A stretch of DNA of 64,000 bases, from assembly GCF_000153125.2 (NCBI RefSeq), contig NZ_CM002299.1:3670928-3734927 (forward strand). Reading direction: 5' to 3'. Position 1 is the stretch's first letter; the number at the start of each line of letters is the position of its first letter. Origin of the DNA: Congregibacter litoralis KT71 (GTDB lineage Bacteria; Pseudomonadota; Gammaproteobacteria; Pseudomonadales; Halieaceae). The position numbers were made by a program, and so were the translations under genes. Below the pieces are notes generated by a model. It searched no databases. It saw only the letters and a program-made list of their open reading frames with translations, and was not told the DNA's origin. Shown one piece after another: positions 26,363-34,987 of the stretch.

Positions 26363-26896
26363 ATGAAACGCAACACTACCATTGCACTTTTGTCTCTCTG
26401 CCTATTTATAGCCTTTTCAAAAGCTGCTGTTGCCCAGGCCGATATTATTGGGAAGGTTGTCTCTGTGACTGACGGCGATACGATCAAGGTTCTAGACGGC
26501 TCCAAAACAGAGCATAAAGTTCGCCTGACGGGCATAGATGCCCCCGAAAGAGGCCAGGCCTTCGGCACCAAATCACGAGATCATCTTTCTTCACTAGTGG
26601 CCGGCAAAGAGGTTCGCGTAGAGTCGGACAAAAGCGACCGATATGGCCGAACTCTCGGCAAAGTATGGGTGCAGCCTGTAGATTGCACTCATTGCGGCAA
26701 AACACTTGACGCAAATCATGCGCAACTTTTATCGGGAATGGCTTGGTGGTATCGGTACTACGCAAAGGAGCAGTCGCCCGAAGACCGCGGGCGCTATGAA
26801 TCCGCTGAAGATCAGGCAAAAGCCAGGAAGCAAGGGTTGTGGGCTGACTCCCATCCAATCAACCCCTATGACTGGCGAAAGGGAAAGCGCAACTAA
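26363..26896 (+). CDS. Secreted staphylococcal-nuclease-like (thermonuclease family) protein
   Basis: A 177-residue protein with a signal peptide (cut after V-A-Q, about residue 26) and an SNase/TNase domain. Seen are V-T-D-G-D-T-I-K-V-L, V-R-L-T-G-I-D-A-P-E, a G-T-K-S-R helix, D-R-Y-G-R-T-L-G-K-V-W, and the closing Q-G-L-W-A-D. The Arg, Asp and Glu positions expected for calcium-dependent phosphodiester cleavage are kept. Two extra cysteines (C-T-H-C) occur in a loop, possibly a disulfide. It should degrade DNA or RNA outside the cytoplasm. It lies 26 bases before an interrupted secreted-protein gene. Confidence 0.9.
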   Translation: MKRNTTIALLSLCLFIAFSKAAVAQADIIGKVVSVTDGDTIKVLDGSKTEHKVRLTGIDAPERGQAFGTKSRDHLSSLVAGKEVRVESDKSDRYGRTLGKVWVQPVDCTHCGKTLDANHAQLLSGMAWWYRYYAKEQSPEDRGRYESAEDQAKARKQGLWADSHPINPYDWRKGKRN

Positions 26897-26922
26897 CGCC
26901 CCAATATCAAGTCGAGTTCTTC

Positions 26923-27232
26923 ATGAAAAAGCATAGTATCGCAGCCCTAACCTTACTCGCTGCATTACTTGCTGCACCAACTGTCTGGGCAGATTCGGCT
27001 GAGGGGTTCGATATATGCCGAGCCAATTCGGACGAGTTTGTCCGCTACGTCAATAAAGCGCTATCCGGAGCAAACATTACCGCCCATGTGGCTGGCACCT
27101 CCGTGCCGTTTATCGTTGCTGAAAATACCGCCCTCGTCATAGCCTCACCTGCCGTTGCTGCAGCTTCCGGGTATGCGGTTATAGGAGCAGGTGGTGTTTT
27201 CGTTTTTTTGAATGCGTACTGCAACACCCCAG
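26923..27232 (+). pseudogene. Secreted protein gene, 5' part, split by IS256
   Basis: This is the first part of a gene for a small exported protein. A signal peptide (cut after V-W-A, about residue 23) is followed by D-I-C-R-A-N-S-D-E-F-V-R-Y-V-N-K-A and a hydrophobic Gly/Ala-rich segment (A-A-A-S-G-Y-A-V-I-G-A-G-G-V-F-V-F) that may insert into membrane. IS256 enters after N-T-P. A stop inside the IS gives a 104-residue truncated product. Joining to 28603-28799 and removing one 8-bp duplication restores a 168-residue frame. Confidence 0.8.
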
Positions 27233-28594
27233 GATAACGTAAATTATCTTTCGCACTTTTGAAGAGGGGCGGTGATCCCCCGAGTTGATAAGATTGAGTT
27301 GCGATGCTTAATCCGACAACAAAGGAAGATCACCACCATGAGCAACAATAGCGAGACAAAGGACTTGGGTAAAGTCGTTCAGATCAATGATGCCAGGATA
27401 CAGGATCACCTCGGTGAGCTTGTTCGAGGCACCGTTGAGGAGACGCTGAACGCGATGCTGGACGCAGAGGCAGACGCCATGTGCGGAGCGCAGCGTTATG
27501 AGCGCAGCCCCGACCGGGTCGATACCCGCGCTGGTCACTACGAGCGCACCTTCCACAGCAAAGCCGGCGAAGTGAAGCTGAAGATGCCGAAGCTGCGCAA
27601 GCAGACCTTCGAGACGGCGATCATTGAGCGCTACAAGCGGCGAGAGACTTCTATCGAGGAAGCCCTGATGGAGATGTACCTGGCTGGCGTCTCGGTCCGC
27701 CGGGTCGAGGATATCACCGAAGCCCTATGGGGCACCCGCGTCAGCTCCGGCACGGTCAGCAAGCTGAACAAAAAGGTCTACAAACATATTGAGACCTGGC
27801 GGAATCGGCCGATTCAGGGTGAATATCCGTACGTCTACCTGGACGGGATCGTATTGAAGCGCAGCTGGGCGGGCGAGGTGCGCAACGTATCTGTACTGGT
27901 CGGTATTGGTGTTGACCAGGATGGCTACCGCCATATTCTCGGCGTTCAGGAAGGTCACAAGGAGGATAAATCGGGCTGGGGAAGCTTTCTTGAACACCTG
28001 AAGTCCCGCGGCCTGAAGGGAGTGCGTATGATCATCTCCGATGCCTGCATGGGGCTCAGTGAATCAGCCGCAGAGTACTTCCCGGAAGCAGACTGGCAAC
28101 GCTGCACCGTTCACTTCTATCGAAACGTCTTCAGCCATGTGCCACGGGCGAAGATGCCGCAGGTGTCAGCCATGCTCAAAGCCATTCATGCTCAGGAGAG
28201 TCGAGAGGCCGCGCAGGACAAGGCGGTGAAGGTTGTGGAATCACTCAGAGCCATGCGGCTCCAGAAAGCCGCTGACTTGGTGGAGCGCTGTATTGACGAG
28301 ACGCTGGGCTTCTACAGCTACCCTCAGACTCACTGGCTAAAAATCCGCACCAATAACCCGCTGGAGCGCATCATGCGGGAGATACGGCGCCGCACGCGCG
28401 TCGTGGGTGCATTCCCTGACGGAGAGTCAGCAGTGATGCTGGTCGGCGCTAGGCTGCGGCACATCGCCAGCACCAAATGGGGAACCCGCAAGTACATGTC
28501 GATGGACTGGTTGCGGCAGCAAGATATGGAAACTCAGCAGTCAGCTTGAGGGGCACCGTCCCAAAGAAAAGTGCGAAAAAATATTTACACTACC
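27233..28594 (+). mobile_element. IS256-family insertion sequence, copy A
   Basis: A 1362-bp element. The ends GATAACGTAAATTATC and (inverse) GGTAGTGTAAATATTT continue into the shared TTTCGCACTTTT, forming inverted repeats. The 8-bp target duplication CACCCCAG is present at 27225-27232 and 28595-28602, so the boundaries are firm. The element is identical in sequence and direction to copy B at 48888-50249. It interrupts a secreted-protein gene. Confidence 0.95.
27338..28549 (+). CDS. IS256-family transposase (copy A)
   Basis: A 403-residue mutator-type transposase. The N-terminal helices carry V-E-E-T-L-N-A-M-L-D-A-E-A-D and R-A-G-H-Y-E-R. The DDE core has Asp in Y-V-Y-L-D-G-I-V, Asp in M-I-I-S-D-A-C-M-G and the C-x2-H turn (R-C-T-V-H-F-Y-R-N), and ends with N-N-P-L-E-R-I-M-R-E-I-R-R-R-T-R-V-V-G, which holds the catalytic Glu. 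The ATG at 27338 has AAAGGAAG upstream. The frame is complete, and two identical copies in one window argue for recent activity. Confidence 0.96.
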   Translation: MSNNSETKDLGKVVQINDARIQDHLGELVRGTVEETLNAMLDAEADAMCGAQRYERSPDRVDTRAGHYERTFHSKAGEVKLKMPKLRKQTFETAIIERYKRRETSIEEALMEMYLAGVSVRRVEDITEALWGTRVSSGTVSKLNKKVYKHIETWRNRPIQGEYPYVYLDGIVLKRSWAGEVRNVSVLVGIGVDQDGYRHILGVQEGHKEDKSGWGSFLEHLKSRGLKGVRMIISDACMGLSESAAEYFPEADWQRCTVHFYRNVFSHVPRAKMPQVSAMLKAIHAQESREAAQDKAVKVVESLRAMRLQKAADLVERCIDETLGFYSYPQTHWLKIRTNNPLERIMREIRRRTRVVGAFPDGESAVMLVGARLRHIASTKWGTRKYMSMDWLRQQDMETQQSA

Positions 28595-28602
28595 CACCCC
28601 AG

Positions 28603-28799
28603 TGGCCATCGACGTAGGCTCAGCACTTTACGAGTCGGCCGTATCGAAAACCGTAGATGTGATAGAAGTCGGTGATGGGACTTATAAAGTGGCGATCGAG
28701 CGAACAGCGGATCAAATGGAAGGTGCGAGCACCTATGCAGGCCGTATTCGTCGCTCACTAACTGATCTTTCTTGCGCTTGGGGGAAAACCTGTAGCTAG
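28603..28799 (+). pseudogene. Secreted protein gene, 3' part, split by IS256
   Basis: This is the continuation of the gene begun at 26923. After the second CACCCCAG copy the frame reads V-A-I-D-V-G-S-A-L-Y-E-S-A-V-S-K-T, then V-G-D-G-T-Y-K-V-A-I-E-R-T, and ends in S-C-A-W-G-K-T-C-S. The two parts add up to 507 bases, a multiple of three, so the gene was intact until the IS arrived. No family recognised. Confidence 0.75.
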
Positions 28800-28832
28800 T
28801 CTGGGAATAGATCGAGGATTCGGGAATCGACG

Positions 28833-29003
28833 CTAGTGTCTAATACCAACTCCATTGTCCAATGCCATTTGCTGTGTGGCCAAATCGGCAGCGCTCTCGA
28901 GACGCTTGTACCAATCAGTGTTCCTAAACTCCTGAATGTTGCTCAAGACTTCGAGTGCTTCCCAAAGGTCTTCTGTAAATACTATTGCGGTCCCTTCTGT
29001 CAT
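28833..29003 (-). CDS. Small acidic unknown protein (56 residues)
   Basis: A 56-residue protein that begins M-T-E-G-T-A-I-V-F-T-E-D-L-W-E-A-L and is helical throughout. I chose the ATG at 29003 because AAGGAG lies six bases upstream; a longer in-frame version starting at 29099 has no such site. The size and acidic character would suit an antitoxin or inhibitor, but there is no direct evidence for that. Bases 29004-29314 upstream hold nothing I recognise. Confidence 0.5.
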   Translation of the reverse strand: MTEGTAIVFTEDLWEALEVLSNIQEFRNTDWYKRLESAADLATQQMALDNGVGIRH

Positions 29004-29314
29004 CTCACTCTCCTTGTTCGAGCATCCTAAAGGCCTCCAATCAGAACGTCGAATATCTATCGATGGAACTCTAAAAGCACCGAGATCCGACGTGATCATA
29101 CTAACGGTCTCGCGACCCGCTTAAAAATGCCGGTAAAAAAAACTTAAGAATCCCAAAATCACTGCGAACATCTGACGTCCTCCGCCTTATCCGGATCGCG
29201 ATAGATTTAAGAAGATGACGCACTTTTGTGAGGATAAGTCATGATAAACATGGCACCGAAGAAAGGATTGATCGGGTCCTCGTAAGCACCCTGCCTCTTT
29301 GGATAAATAGCCTT

Positions 29315-31168
29315 TCATAATCTGGCTATCTTCAATATTTGTTTTACCGCCAAGTTGATGTCTGTCCTGCTGAACCCCCCGTTTGAATCTACAGCATCAA
29401 CCACGTCAACTAAAATTTCAGGGGCACTCGATAAACTGTGGAGACTGTTTACAACAGCTCTTTCATAGCCAGGAGAACCCGGTAGCGCATTAAGTTTGTT
29501 AAACCGCCTAAGAATAGGATCAATAACTGGCAGATTTCCGTTGTTTCTCCCGACCAGTGTGTACTCCAAGTCTGGCCTTATCAACCATATGCCTCTAGCG
29601 CTTAAAATCTGTCGAATAACTTGTATCCTTCCATTACGTATCGCCGATTTTAGTGCTGCTGCGCTTCGACCCGATATTTTATGCACTCTCTCCATCATGT
29701 CTTGCAACGTGGAGTTGTCGTAAAACTCGGATTTCGGAATTCCGTCCTCAAGTTCCTTCTTTATTAACTCAAACTGGGTTCTTGCTTTTCGACCCCGCTT
29801 TTGATGAGTGTCAATATCCGCGAGGATATTATCGATTGCATCTAGAGCATCAACAACTTCGGGGAAACCCATCCCTCCTAGGGTAATTGGCACAGAGCTT
29901 GTAGTGAGAGCCGCATCAAAATCGAAAATCGCAATCCACTTTACGCCAAGTTTCTGCAATATTTCAGCAATGTCTACGATGTTTTCTTTTCCAGTTGCAG
30001 GCACTAACAACAAGTCCATTTGGTCTGATGATTTCCCTGATCTAATCTCAATCAAACGCCCAACTACAATTGCATCTGTCCCGCCCTCGACTATGACAAC
30101 CAGTTTGGAGAACAGAGCCTCTGTCACCCTAAGGCCGTACTTTAATAAACGGTGATTTAACTGTGTTTGAGAAAGGCCAGACAAATTCGAATCGGCAACT
30201 TTGGTTCCTGTATTGTTATCAATCTTGAGATGGAGCGCTTTTTCCAGTCCAAGTTGGCTCAGCAGAATAGGTGAATGCGTGGAAACAACCACTTGAGAAC
30301 TGATTGATATTTGATCCAGTTGCGAGCCAATTGCCCGAATAGTGGGCGGGTGCAGATGCGCATCAGGTTCTTCGAAAAGATAAGTTGTTTGACCTGGTGA
30401 GTTTTCGCCAAACTGTTTGTAAAGGTTAATAATTACAGCGCTCTGATGCCCTGTCCCCAGATACTCCATTGGTAACGTATTTCTGGAGCTGTCTTTGATT
30501 TGCAGTTTCAGGTTGTCGTAGAGATCGTCCAATTCGATCTCTGCGGTGCTTAGCTCTATTGCCCGAGCGTTGAGTATATTTTGCACAACCGCCTTTTGCT
30601 CCCCAAGTATTAATGCGGCCTTCTTCGATAGAGTCGTTTTAATATCCGTAAGGTGCCTGGTTAGCTCTCTACCACCGCGGGCGGTTTGTATCGTTTTTTT
30701 AAAGAGCTCCAAAAATGGCCGTAAGCCATCATTTTCTAAATCTCTTATCGTAGGTATGTATACGATGGAGAATTTTTCGGAAAGTTTTTTGAAGGACTCG
30801 TCATCTAGCTCAATGCGTCCTAGTTTGCGAGTGACATTCCCGCTTTTTGTCAGCTTAAACTTGTATACGATCGGCTTGACTTTGGTCTCTTGCGCGATTG
30901 CTAAAACCGATATCGGTGCGTCCGAAAACCATAGTTCCACCTGAATAGAAGCGGAACTATTTAGCTTGGATTTAGTTATGTTATCTCTAACGAATTGCCC
31001 AACGACCCTTTTATCTAATGAAATATCACTGAAAGCGAGAGTAATCGCTTTCAGAATATTGGATTTCCCTGAACCATTTGGCCCACATAGCATGGTCAGG
31101 CTATCAAGCCTTGTATTCAGTGACTCAATAGATCTGTAGTTCTTTATCTTCAGATTTGTTATTCGCAT
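29315..31168 (-). CDS. OLD-family ATPase-TOPRIM protein
   Basis: A 617-residue protein. The first 350 residues form an SMC/RecF-like ATPase: N-Y-R-S-I-E-S-L at the start, Walker A G-P-N-G-S-G-K-S-N (29-37), and Walker B T-Y-L-F-E-E-P-D-A-H-L-H-P followed by S-T-H-S-P. Residues about 360-470 form a TOPRIM domain with V-I-V-E-G-G-T-D-A and I-F-D-F-D. This is the plan of OLD nucleases and of GajA in the Gabija system. The GajB helicase is missing, so this is not a standard Gabija. The upstream neighbour is a DUF262-HNH restriction-like protein on the same strand, suggesting a linked antiphage pair. Confidence 0.85.
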   Translation of the reverse strand: MRITNLKIKNYRSIESLNTRLDSLTMLCGPNGSGKSNILKAITLAFSDISLDKRVVGQFVRDNITKSKLNSSASIQVELWFSDAPISVLAIAQETKVKPIVYKFKLTKSGNVTRKLGRIELDDESFKKLSEKFSIVYIPTIRDLENDGLRPFLELFKKTIQTARGGRELTRHLTDIKTTLSKKAALILGEQKAVVQNILNARAIELSTAEIELDDLYDNLKLQIKDSSRNTLPMEYLGTGHQSAVIINLYKQFGENSPGQTTYLFEEPDAHLHPPTIRAIGSQLDQISISSQVVVSTHSPILLSQLGLEKALHLKIDNNTGTKVADSNLSGLSQTQLNHRLLKYGLRVTEALFSKLVVIVEGGTDAIVVGRLIEIRSGKSSDQMDLLLVPATGKENIVDIAEILQKLGVKWIAIFDFDAALTTSSVPITLGGMGFPEVVDALDAIDNILADIDTHQKRGRKARTQFELIKKELEDGIPKSEFYDNSTLQDMMERVHKISGRSAAALKSAIRNGRIQVIRQILSARGIWLIRPDLEYTLVGRNNGNLPVIDPILRRFNKLNALPGSPGYERAVVNSLHSLSSAPEILVDVVDAVDSNGGFSRTDINLAVKQILKIARL

Positions 31169-31437
31169 GTGATTTAGAAGGCAACTCCGTTTTCGGATGA
31201 CTCAATAAGCACGTCTTGAACAGGAGACCGTAAAGCAACGTTGCCGCACCAATATCCGCATGCACAAGGAGCCGCCCCAGCGACCTCAATTCTTGGGCTA
31301 TATTTTCACTAATAGCACCACTGATGCAACGTCAGGGTCTTTCTGGCGGTAAATCGAAACTTCTTCATACAGACGCCGCTGCTCGTGACTTCATGATAAA
31401 AACCTCTACTCAAAACCTCGATTGCTTTTTTGGGTGT

Positions 31438-31448
31438 GGGGGGGGGGG
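31438..31448. repeat. G11 homopolymer tract beside the DUF262 stop codon
   Basis: Eleven consecutive G bases end one base before the stop codon of the gene at 31450-33996. The tract lies in the 281-base gap between that gene and the OLD-family gene; the rest of the gap (31169-31437) shows no feature. Such a tract is prone to length change and to sequencing error. Confidence 0.8.
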
Positions 31449-31449
31449 A

Positions 31450-33996
31450 TTACATGCTAACGCCAAGCCAATTGCCGGCCTCGGTACTGACCGGCGATTC
31501 CAGCCAGCCCTGCATCTGACTATGCAGCCAGAAAAGCCTGCTATCACAGAACGCGCTGTAGAGCCCAAGCGCGTCAGTCTGATTGTCACGCCACGATTCG
31601 GCACTCATGATTTCTCGTAGATCTTCGTAAAGCTCAAGCACATCGCTAGAACTACTGCCCTCAACTGTTTTGGCAAGAAAGCCACGCGCCTGCAGATTCT
31701 CGGCGTCCGTTTCCCTATCCATGACTGCCCATCTATCAGAGAGTGCATCCAAGCCATTCTGACGGCGACTCAACCAGGTCAAATTTCCAATTGCGTTAGA
31801 CGCGGAAGCCGTAGACCTTGAGCCACCTTTTCCTACAACCTGTCGAGCAACTGCAAACGGCACAATGTGCTGTTTTTCTGGGTACAGGCTAGCTCTCAAG
31901 TCTCCGCTCCAGCTTTTCAGCAACTCCTCCCTTCGATCGGACGCCGTCGCGGGGGGCACTCCACACGCCGCGCTAGACTGAATGTAGCCTTCGGACTGGG
32001 CATGCCAAGAAAATTCTCGAGCACGCCCTCGTCGCTCTATGGCGTAAACCCACCCCACCGCCGGATGCTGTAGTGATCTGGCGCTGTTGATTTCGCGCCA
32101 GAAAGAATCAAGTGCCAGTTGATTTAAGATGTCGACAAGTGTTTTGCCCTCTAATTCTTTGGCGCCTATGTCTACCTGCTCATGACCAGAAGAACGTGAA
32201 CCGCCCCAGATTTTTATCAAGCATTTTTGATACCTCTGGAAAGCATCGCGCAGAGCAGCATCGATACCTGAAGCATGGGGACCCCAGTCGCCAATAGGCG
32301 CGGCACGCTCCCGTGCGCGCTCCTCATCAATACCATGCACTTCGACAATCAATTGCTCCAGATCAGGCTGATCAATATAGGGGCCTAACATAGTCCAATG
32401 CAGCAACTGTCCGACGGCTTCAAGAAATGAACAGTCTTCTGACAGCCTTTTCAGATGAGTCGCAGGAATACGATAAAAAAGGTCAATGAGAGGCAGGAGG
32501 AACCGTGGAGCTGGTCTCGCCATTCGGTGGTCGAATCCTAGGTGCTCGGATAATGCACGGTCAAGAAGAAGCAGCGCCGCCGAAGTCTTCGCAGCCGCCT
32601 CCTGAATCAGCTCGGCGGGGTCGTCGTAGTCCGGCTTCGCCCAGGTTGCCTTACCGGTCTCTGATTCTCGTGGACCAACTCGATCCAGCCGGTAAACGAA
32701 CGTTTCCTTGTCGATCGGCGAGGTACCTAGCCATTTGCGACAGTAATCTCCCAAAAGTGCCAGAGCGGTGTAGCGAGTCAATGTTGCCATCCACAACCCG
32801 AATCCCATCTGCTTTTCGGAGTCGTGCGTCAACAGAGCCCTTTGATCCGGATGTTCCTCCCCTCCGTCTCTGTCCTTTGAAAATTTAGCCAGGTCATCCA
32901 GAAGATTGGGGCGCGCCCGGGAAAGCACCGCGAGAGCTCGCTCTTCGGCGCGCACTCGTATCCCTGCACGATTAATTCGGACGTAGGCATCAATCGCCAC
33001 ACTCACATTACTCGGCGGGAGCCATCCAACCGCAAAGCGATTGCCTGTGAACATTCCACGGAACCGCATAAACACGGAAAGCCATTCGGGCTCAAACAGT
33101 CCCGTGAGCAAATCGATCATTTCTCGGACTAACCATTCATCTCTGCGAGAAAAGACATCGGCCCAACGCAATGGCGATGATGACTTTCCGGCCTCTACTC
33201 CACCGTCGAAAGCATGACCGGTAACGAAGTGAGGCCCCCATGGCAGCAACTCGTCCAACACTGGTAGCGAGTCAACAGAGAATCTTCGTAACGCAGATAA
33301 GGCTCGGATTTTTTCGTCACCCGGGCTAAGTACGCTCGAAGGAGAGAGCAAGGCCGCAAGTGGAATTGATCCCAAGGGACTAGGCGGTACGGGCCGACTT
33401 TGGCCCTTCGAGTCAATGCGGGTGCGCGCCAGAGGCGTAAGTCTCCTAAAAACCGACCCACGCCGAATGTTTTGAGCCTCACTGTGACGCCCAAAGTATG
33501 GCCGCTCCTTGTCAAACTCGCGCAACGCTGGAAGAACAGCCAGCCATATACCCGTAGGCTCTTCGACACTGATCTCATCGTTAGATCCCCGACTAGTATG
33601 GTCAGGCATTTCGGGTCCTATTGACCGCAAAGCCTCTAGGTCCGCAAGACGGGTGAGTACCATGCCCTCTGCTACATAAGAAGATGCGATAATTTGCTGG
33701 AACGTATCCAGCAATGCGCGCGTACGTTGCTGGCCATCCACAAGCCACATAGGTTGCTTTTCCAACGCGAACTCTCTGATTGGGACGCCATGACTGCGAG
33801 GGTCTTCCGAAACCTCGTCTGGCACCCACAACACAAACGAACCGCAGGGAGACTGCTCATAAACCGACTCCAAAAGAGCAGTGCGATTGCCCGCGCTCCA
33901 GACAGCACCTCGCTGAAAATTGGGCACGCCCAGCTGATCTGACCGGCGAACGACGTCAGCCCACGACCACCAACTAGGTTCGATATCGAGACTCAT
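31450..33996 (-). CDS. GmrSD-like DUF262 plus HNH restriction-type protein
   Basis: An 848-residue protein. The N-terminal DUF262 (ParB-like) domain shows V-P-N-F-Q-R-G-A-V-W (about 24-33) and W-L-V-D-G-Q-Q-R-T-R-A-L-L-D (about 84-97), the motifs used for NTP-linked activity in GmrS. The long middle is helical. Near the C-terminus K-Q-H-I-V-P-F and A-I-G-N-L-T-W-L-S-R-R-Q-N match the H-x2-P and N-x-N pattern of DUF1524/HNH nucleases. The fused DUF262-nuclease layout resembles type IV enzymes that cut modified phage DNA. Its target modification cannot be read from sequence. Confidence 0.75.
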   Translation of the reverse strand: MSLDIEPSWWSWADVVRRSDQLGVPNFQRGAVWSAGNRTALLESVYEQSPCGSFVLWVPDEVSEDPRSHGVPIREFALEKQPMWLVDGQQRTRALLDTFQQIIASSYVAEGMVLTRLADLEALRSIGPEMPDHTSRGSNDEISVEEPTGIWLAVLPALREFDKERPYFGRHSEAQNIRRGSVFRRLTPLARTRIDSKGQSRPVPPSPLGSIPLAALLSPSSVLSPGDEKIRALSALRRFSVDSLPVLDELLPWGPHFVTGHAFDGGVEAGKSSSPLRWADVFSRRDEWLVREMIDLLTGLFEPEWLSVFMRFRGMFTGNRFAVGWLPPSNVSVAIDAYVRINRAGIRVRAEERALAVLSRARPNLLDDLAKFSKDRDGGEEHPDQRALLTHDSEKQMGFGLWMATLTRYTALALLGDYCRKWLGTSPIDKETFVYRLDRVGPRESETGKATWAKPDYDDPAELIQEAAAKTSAALLLLDRALSEHLGFDHRMARPAPRFLLPLIDLFYRIPATHLKRLSEDCSFLEAVGQLLHWTMLGPYIDQPDLEQLIVEVHGIDEERARERAAPIGDWGPHASGIDAALRDAFQRYQKCLIKIWGGSRSSGHEQVDIGAKELEGKTLVDILNQLALDSFWREINSARSLQHPAVGWVYAIERRGRAREFSWHAQSEGYIQSSAACGVPPATASDRREELLKSWSGDLRASLYPEKQHIVPFAVARQVVGKGGSRSTASASNAIGNLTWLSRRQNGLDALSDRWAVMDRETDAENLQARGFLAKTVEGSSSSDVLELYEDLREIMSAESWRDNQTDALGLYSAFCDSRLFWLHSQMQGWLESPVSTEAGNWLGVSM

Positions 33997-34104
33997 AGCG
34001 CCTCACTGCCAGTCGGCTGTATGTGTGAAACTCATTGATCCCCTCACCGACGCAACATCGGAATGACACTTTGATTTGTCTCGCGCAAGAAGCGCTCAGA
34101 ACCA

Positions 34105-34389
34105 CTAGGTTGGCTTTACGTGTAGGTACATCCCAGACTCCACATTCCCGACCACCATCGCCTTGCCTTCCGTAGGGTCAACAAAACCCGAAGGAAACGC
34201 GGCACACTGATTATTGGCCACGGTGATGGCCAAATCATCCAGCGTGTCACACAAATGCACCGAGCGATCACACTTACTACAGTATTTTTCGACCGAGCTA
34301 TCGGTAACTATGAGCGAATCCCATGTTTGCTCGCACTTAAACCCCCAAGAACAATTTCTTAATTCGTACTCTGCATTTGATTTTCTCAT
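34105..34389 (-). CDS. Small zinc-ribbon-like protein of the ADP-ribose cluster
   Basis: A 94-residue protein. Metal-binding pairs are visible: C-S-W-G-F-K-C (about 13-19), Y-C-S-K-C near 38-42, and a later single C. This is a Zn-ribbon-like family with the pattern C-x-W-x-F-x-C-x2-x-W-D-S-L that I have seen in other proteobacterial proteins of unknown role. Two upstream in-frame ATGs are possible; I chose the one at 34389 because it leaves the neighbouring phosphatase frame free. It is the last gene of the cluster. Confidence 0.55.
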   Translation of the reverse strand: MRKSNAEYELRNCSWGFKCEQTWDSLIVTDSSVEKYCSKCDRSVHLCDTLDDLAITVANNQCAAFPSGFVDPTEGKAMVVGNVESGMYLHVKPT

Positions 34390-34408
34390 CGAGCCCCCAA
34401 TACAACCT

Positions 34409-34987
34409 TCAATCATGTGCAATCGTAGTAAATCGATCCCAGACTTTATCAAGGACATAGCGTTTTTGCTCGGTTGTTTCTATCGCCCCTGGCCGCGCCG
34501 AACGCACCCGTTTTATTGCCACATCGGGTGACAGTCCGAGGTCGACAAGAATGCGTGCCGCGACTAAACCTGTTCTGCCTAAACCGCCCCGGCAGTGAAT
34601 GACAAGATTTTCTTCAGCGCTCAATAAATTAACCATCTGCCACCAGGATTCATGCCAAATCATCTCAAATTCTTTCGTTGGTATCGAAACATCAACAATC
34701 GGCATATGCCACCAGCTCAGACTATGAGCATTAGAACGCCCCCCAAGGTCCGGCACGCCCAGAGAAACCAGTTCATCGGTTTCCATCAATGTGATCAACC
34801 CGCATGCGCCCCAGTCGCAGATCGCCTGCAAGTCTTGATCAAGGTCGCGAGCCCAGGCGCCGGTCATGGCATTGGGGTCACACTTTCCCGGGCAGAACGT
34901 GAGCCCGAGCCTTCCGCCTATGGGGGTTTGCACAGCCGCGATGACTAATGGATCACTCAGACTCGATCTAGCAGACAGACGCGTCAT
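34409..34987 (-). CDS. Dual-specificity protein phosphatase-like enzyme (CDKN3/rhodanese-phosphatase superfamily)
   Basis: A 192-residue Cys-based phosphatase. The catalytic loop is H-C-R-G-G-L-G-R-T-G (C-x5-R) at about residues 128-137. The upstream general-acid region has V-D-V-S-I-P, and the N-terminal part carries G-L-I-T-L-M-E-T-D-E-L, as in CDKN3-like proteins. Its ATG overlaps the stop of the ADP-ribosylglycohydrolase gene (ATGA), so they are co-translated. Phosphatases of this kind next to ADP-ribosylglycohydrolases are known from predicted NAD/ADP-ribose processing clusters. The likely substrate is a phosphorylated ADP-ribose derivative or protein; inferred. Confidence 0.8.
   Translation of the reverse strand: MTRLSARSSLSDPLVIAAVQTPIGGRLGLTFCPGKCDPNAMTGAWARDLDQDLQAICDWGACGLITLMETDELVSLGVPDLGGRSNAHSLSWWHMPIVDVSIPTKEFEMIWHESWWQMVNLLSAEENLVIHCRGGLGRTGLVAARILVDLGLSPDVAIKRVRSARPGAIETTEQKRYVLDKVWDRFTTIAHD

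Noticed and set aside
28603..28799. Independent 65-residue gene starting just after IS256
   Set aside because: It continues the frame of the gene cut at 27232 exactly when the target duplication is removed, so it is the 3' half of one gene.
29315..31168. Complete Gabija system
   Set aside because: The GajA-like gene is present but no UvrD-like GajB helicase gene lies beside it.
31324..31620. 98-residue plus-strand frame over the G11 tract
   Set aside because: It overlaps the end of the DUF262-HNH gene on the opposite strand, runs through a homopolymer and has no family-like text.
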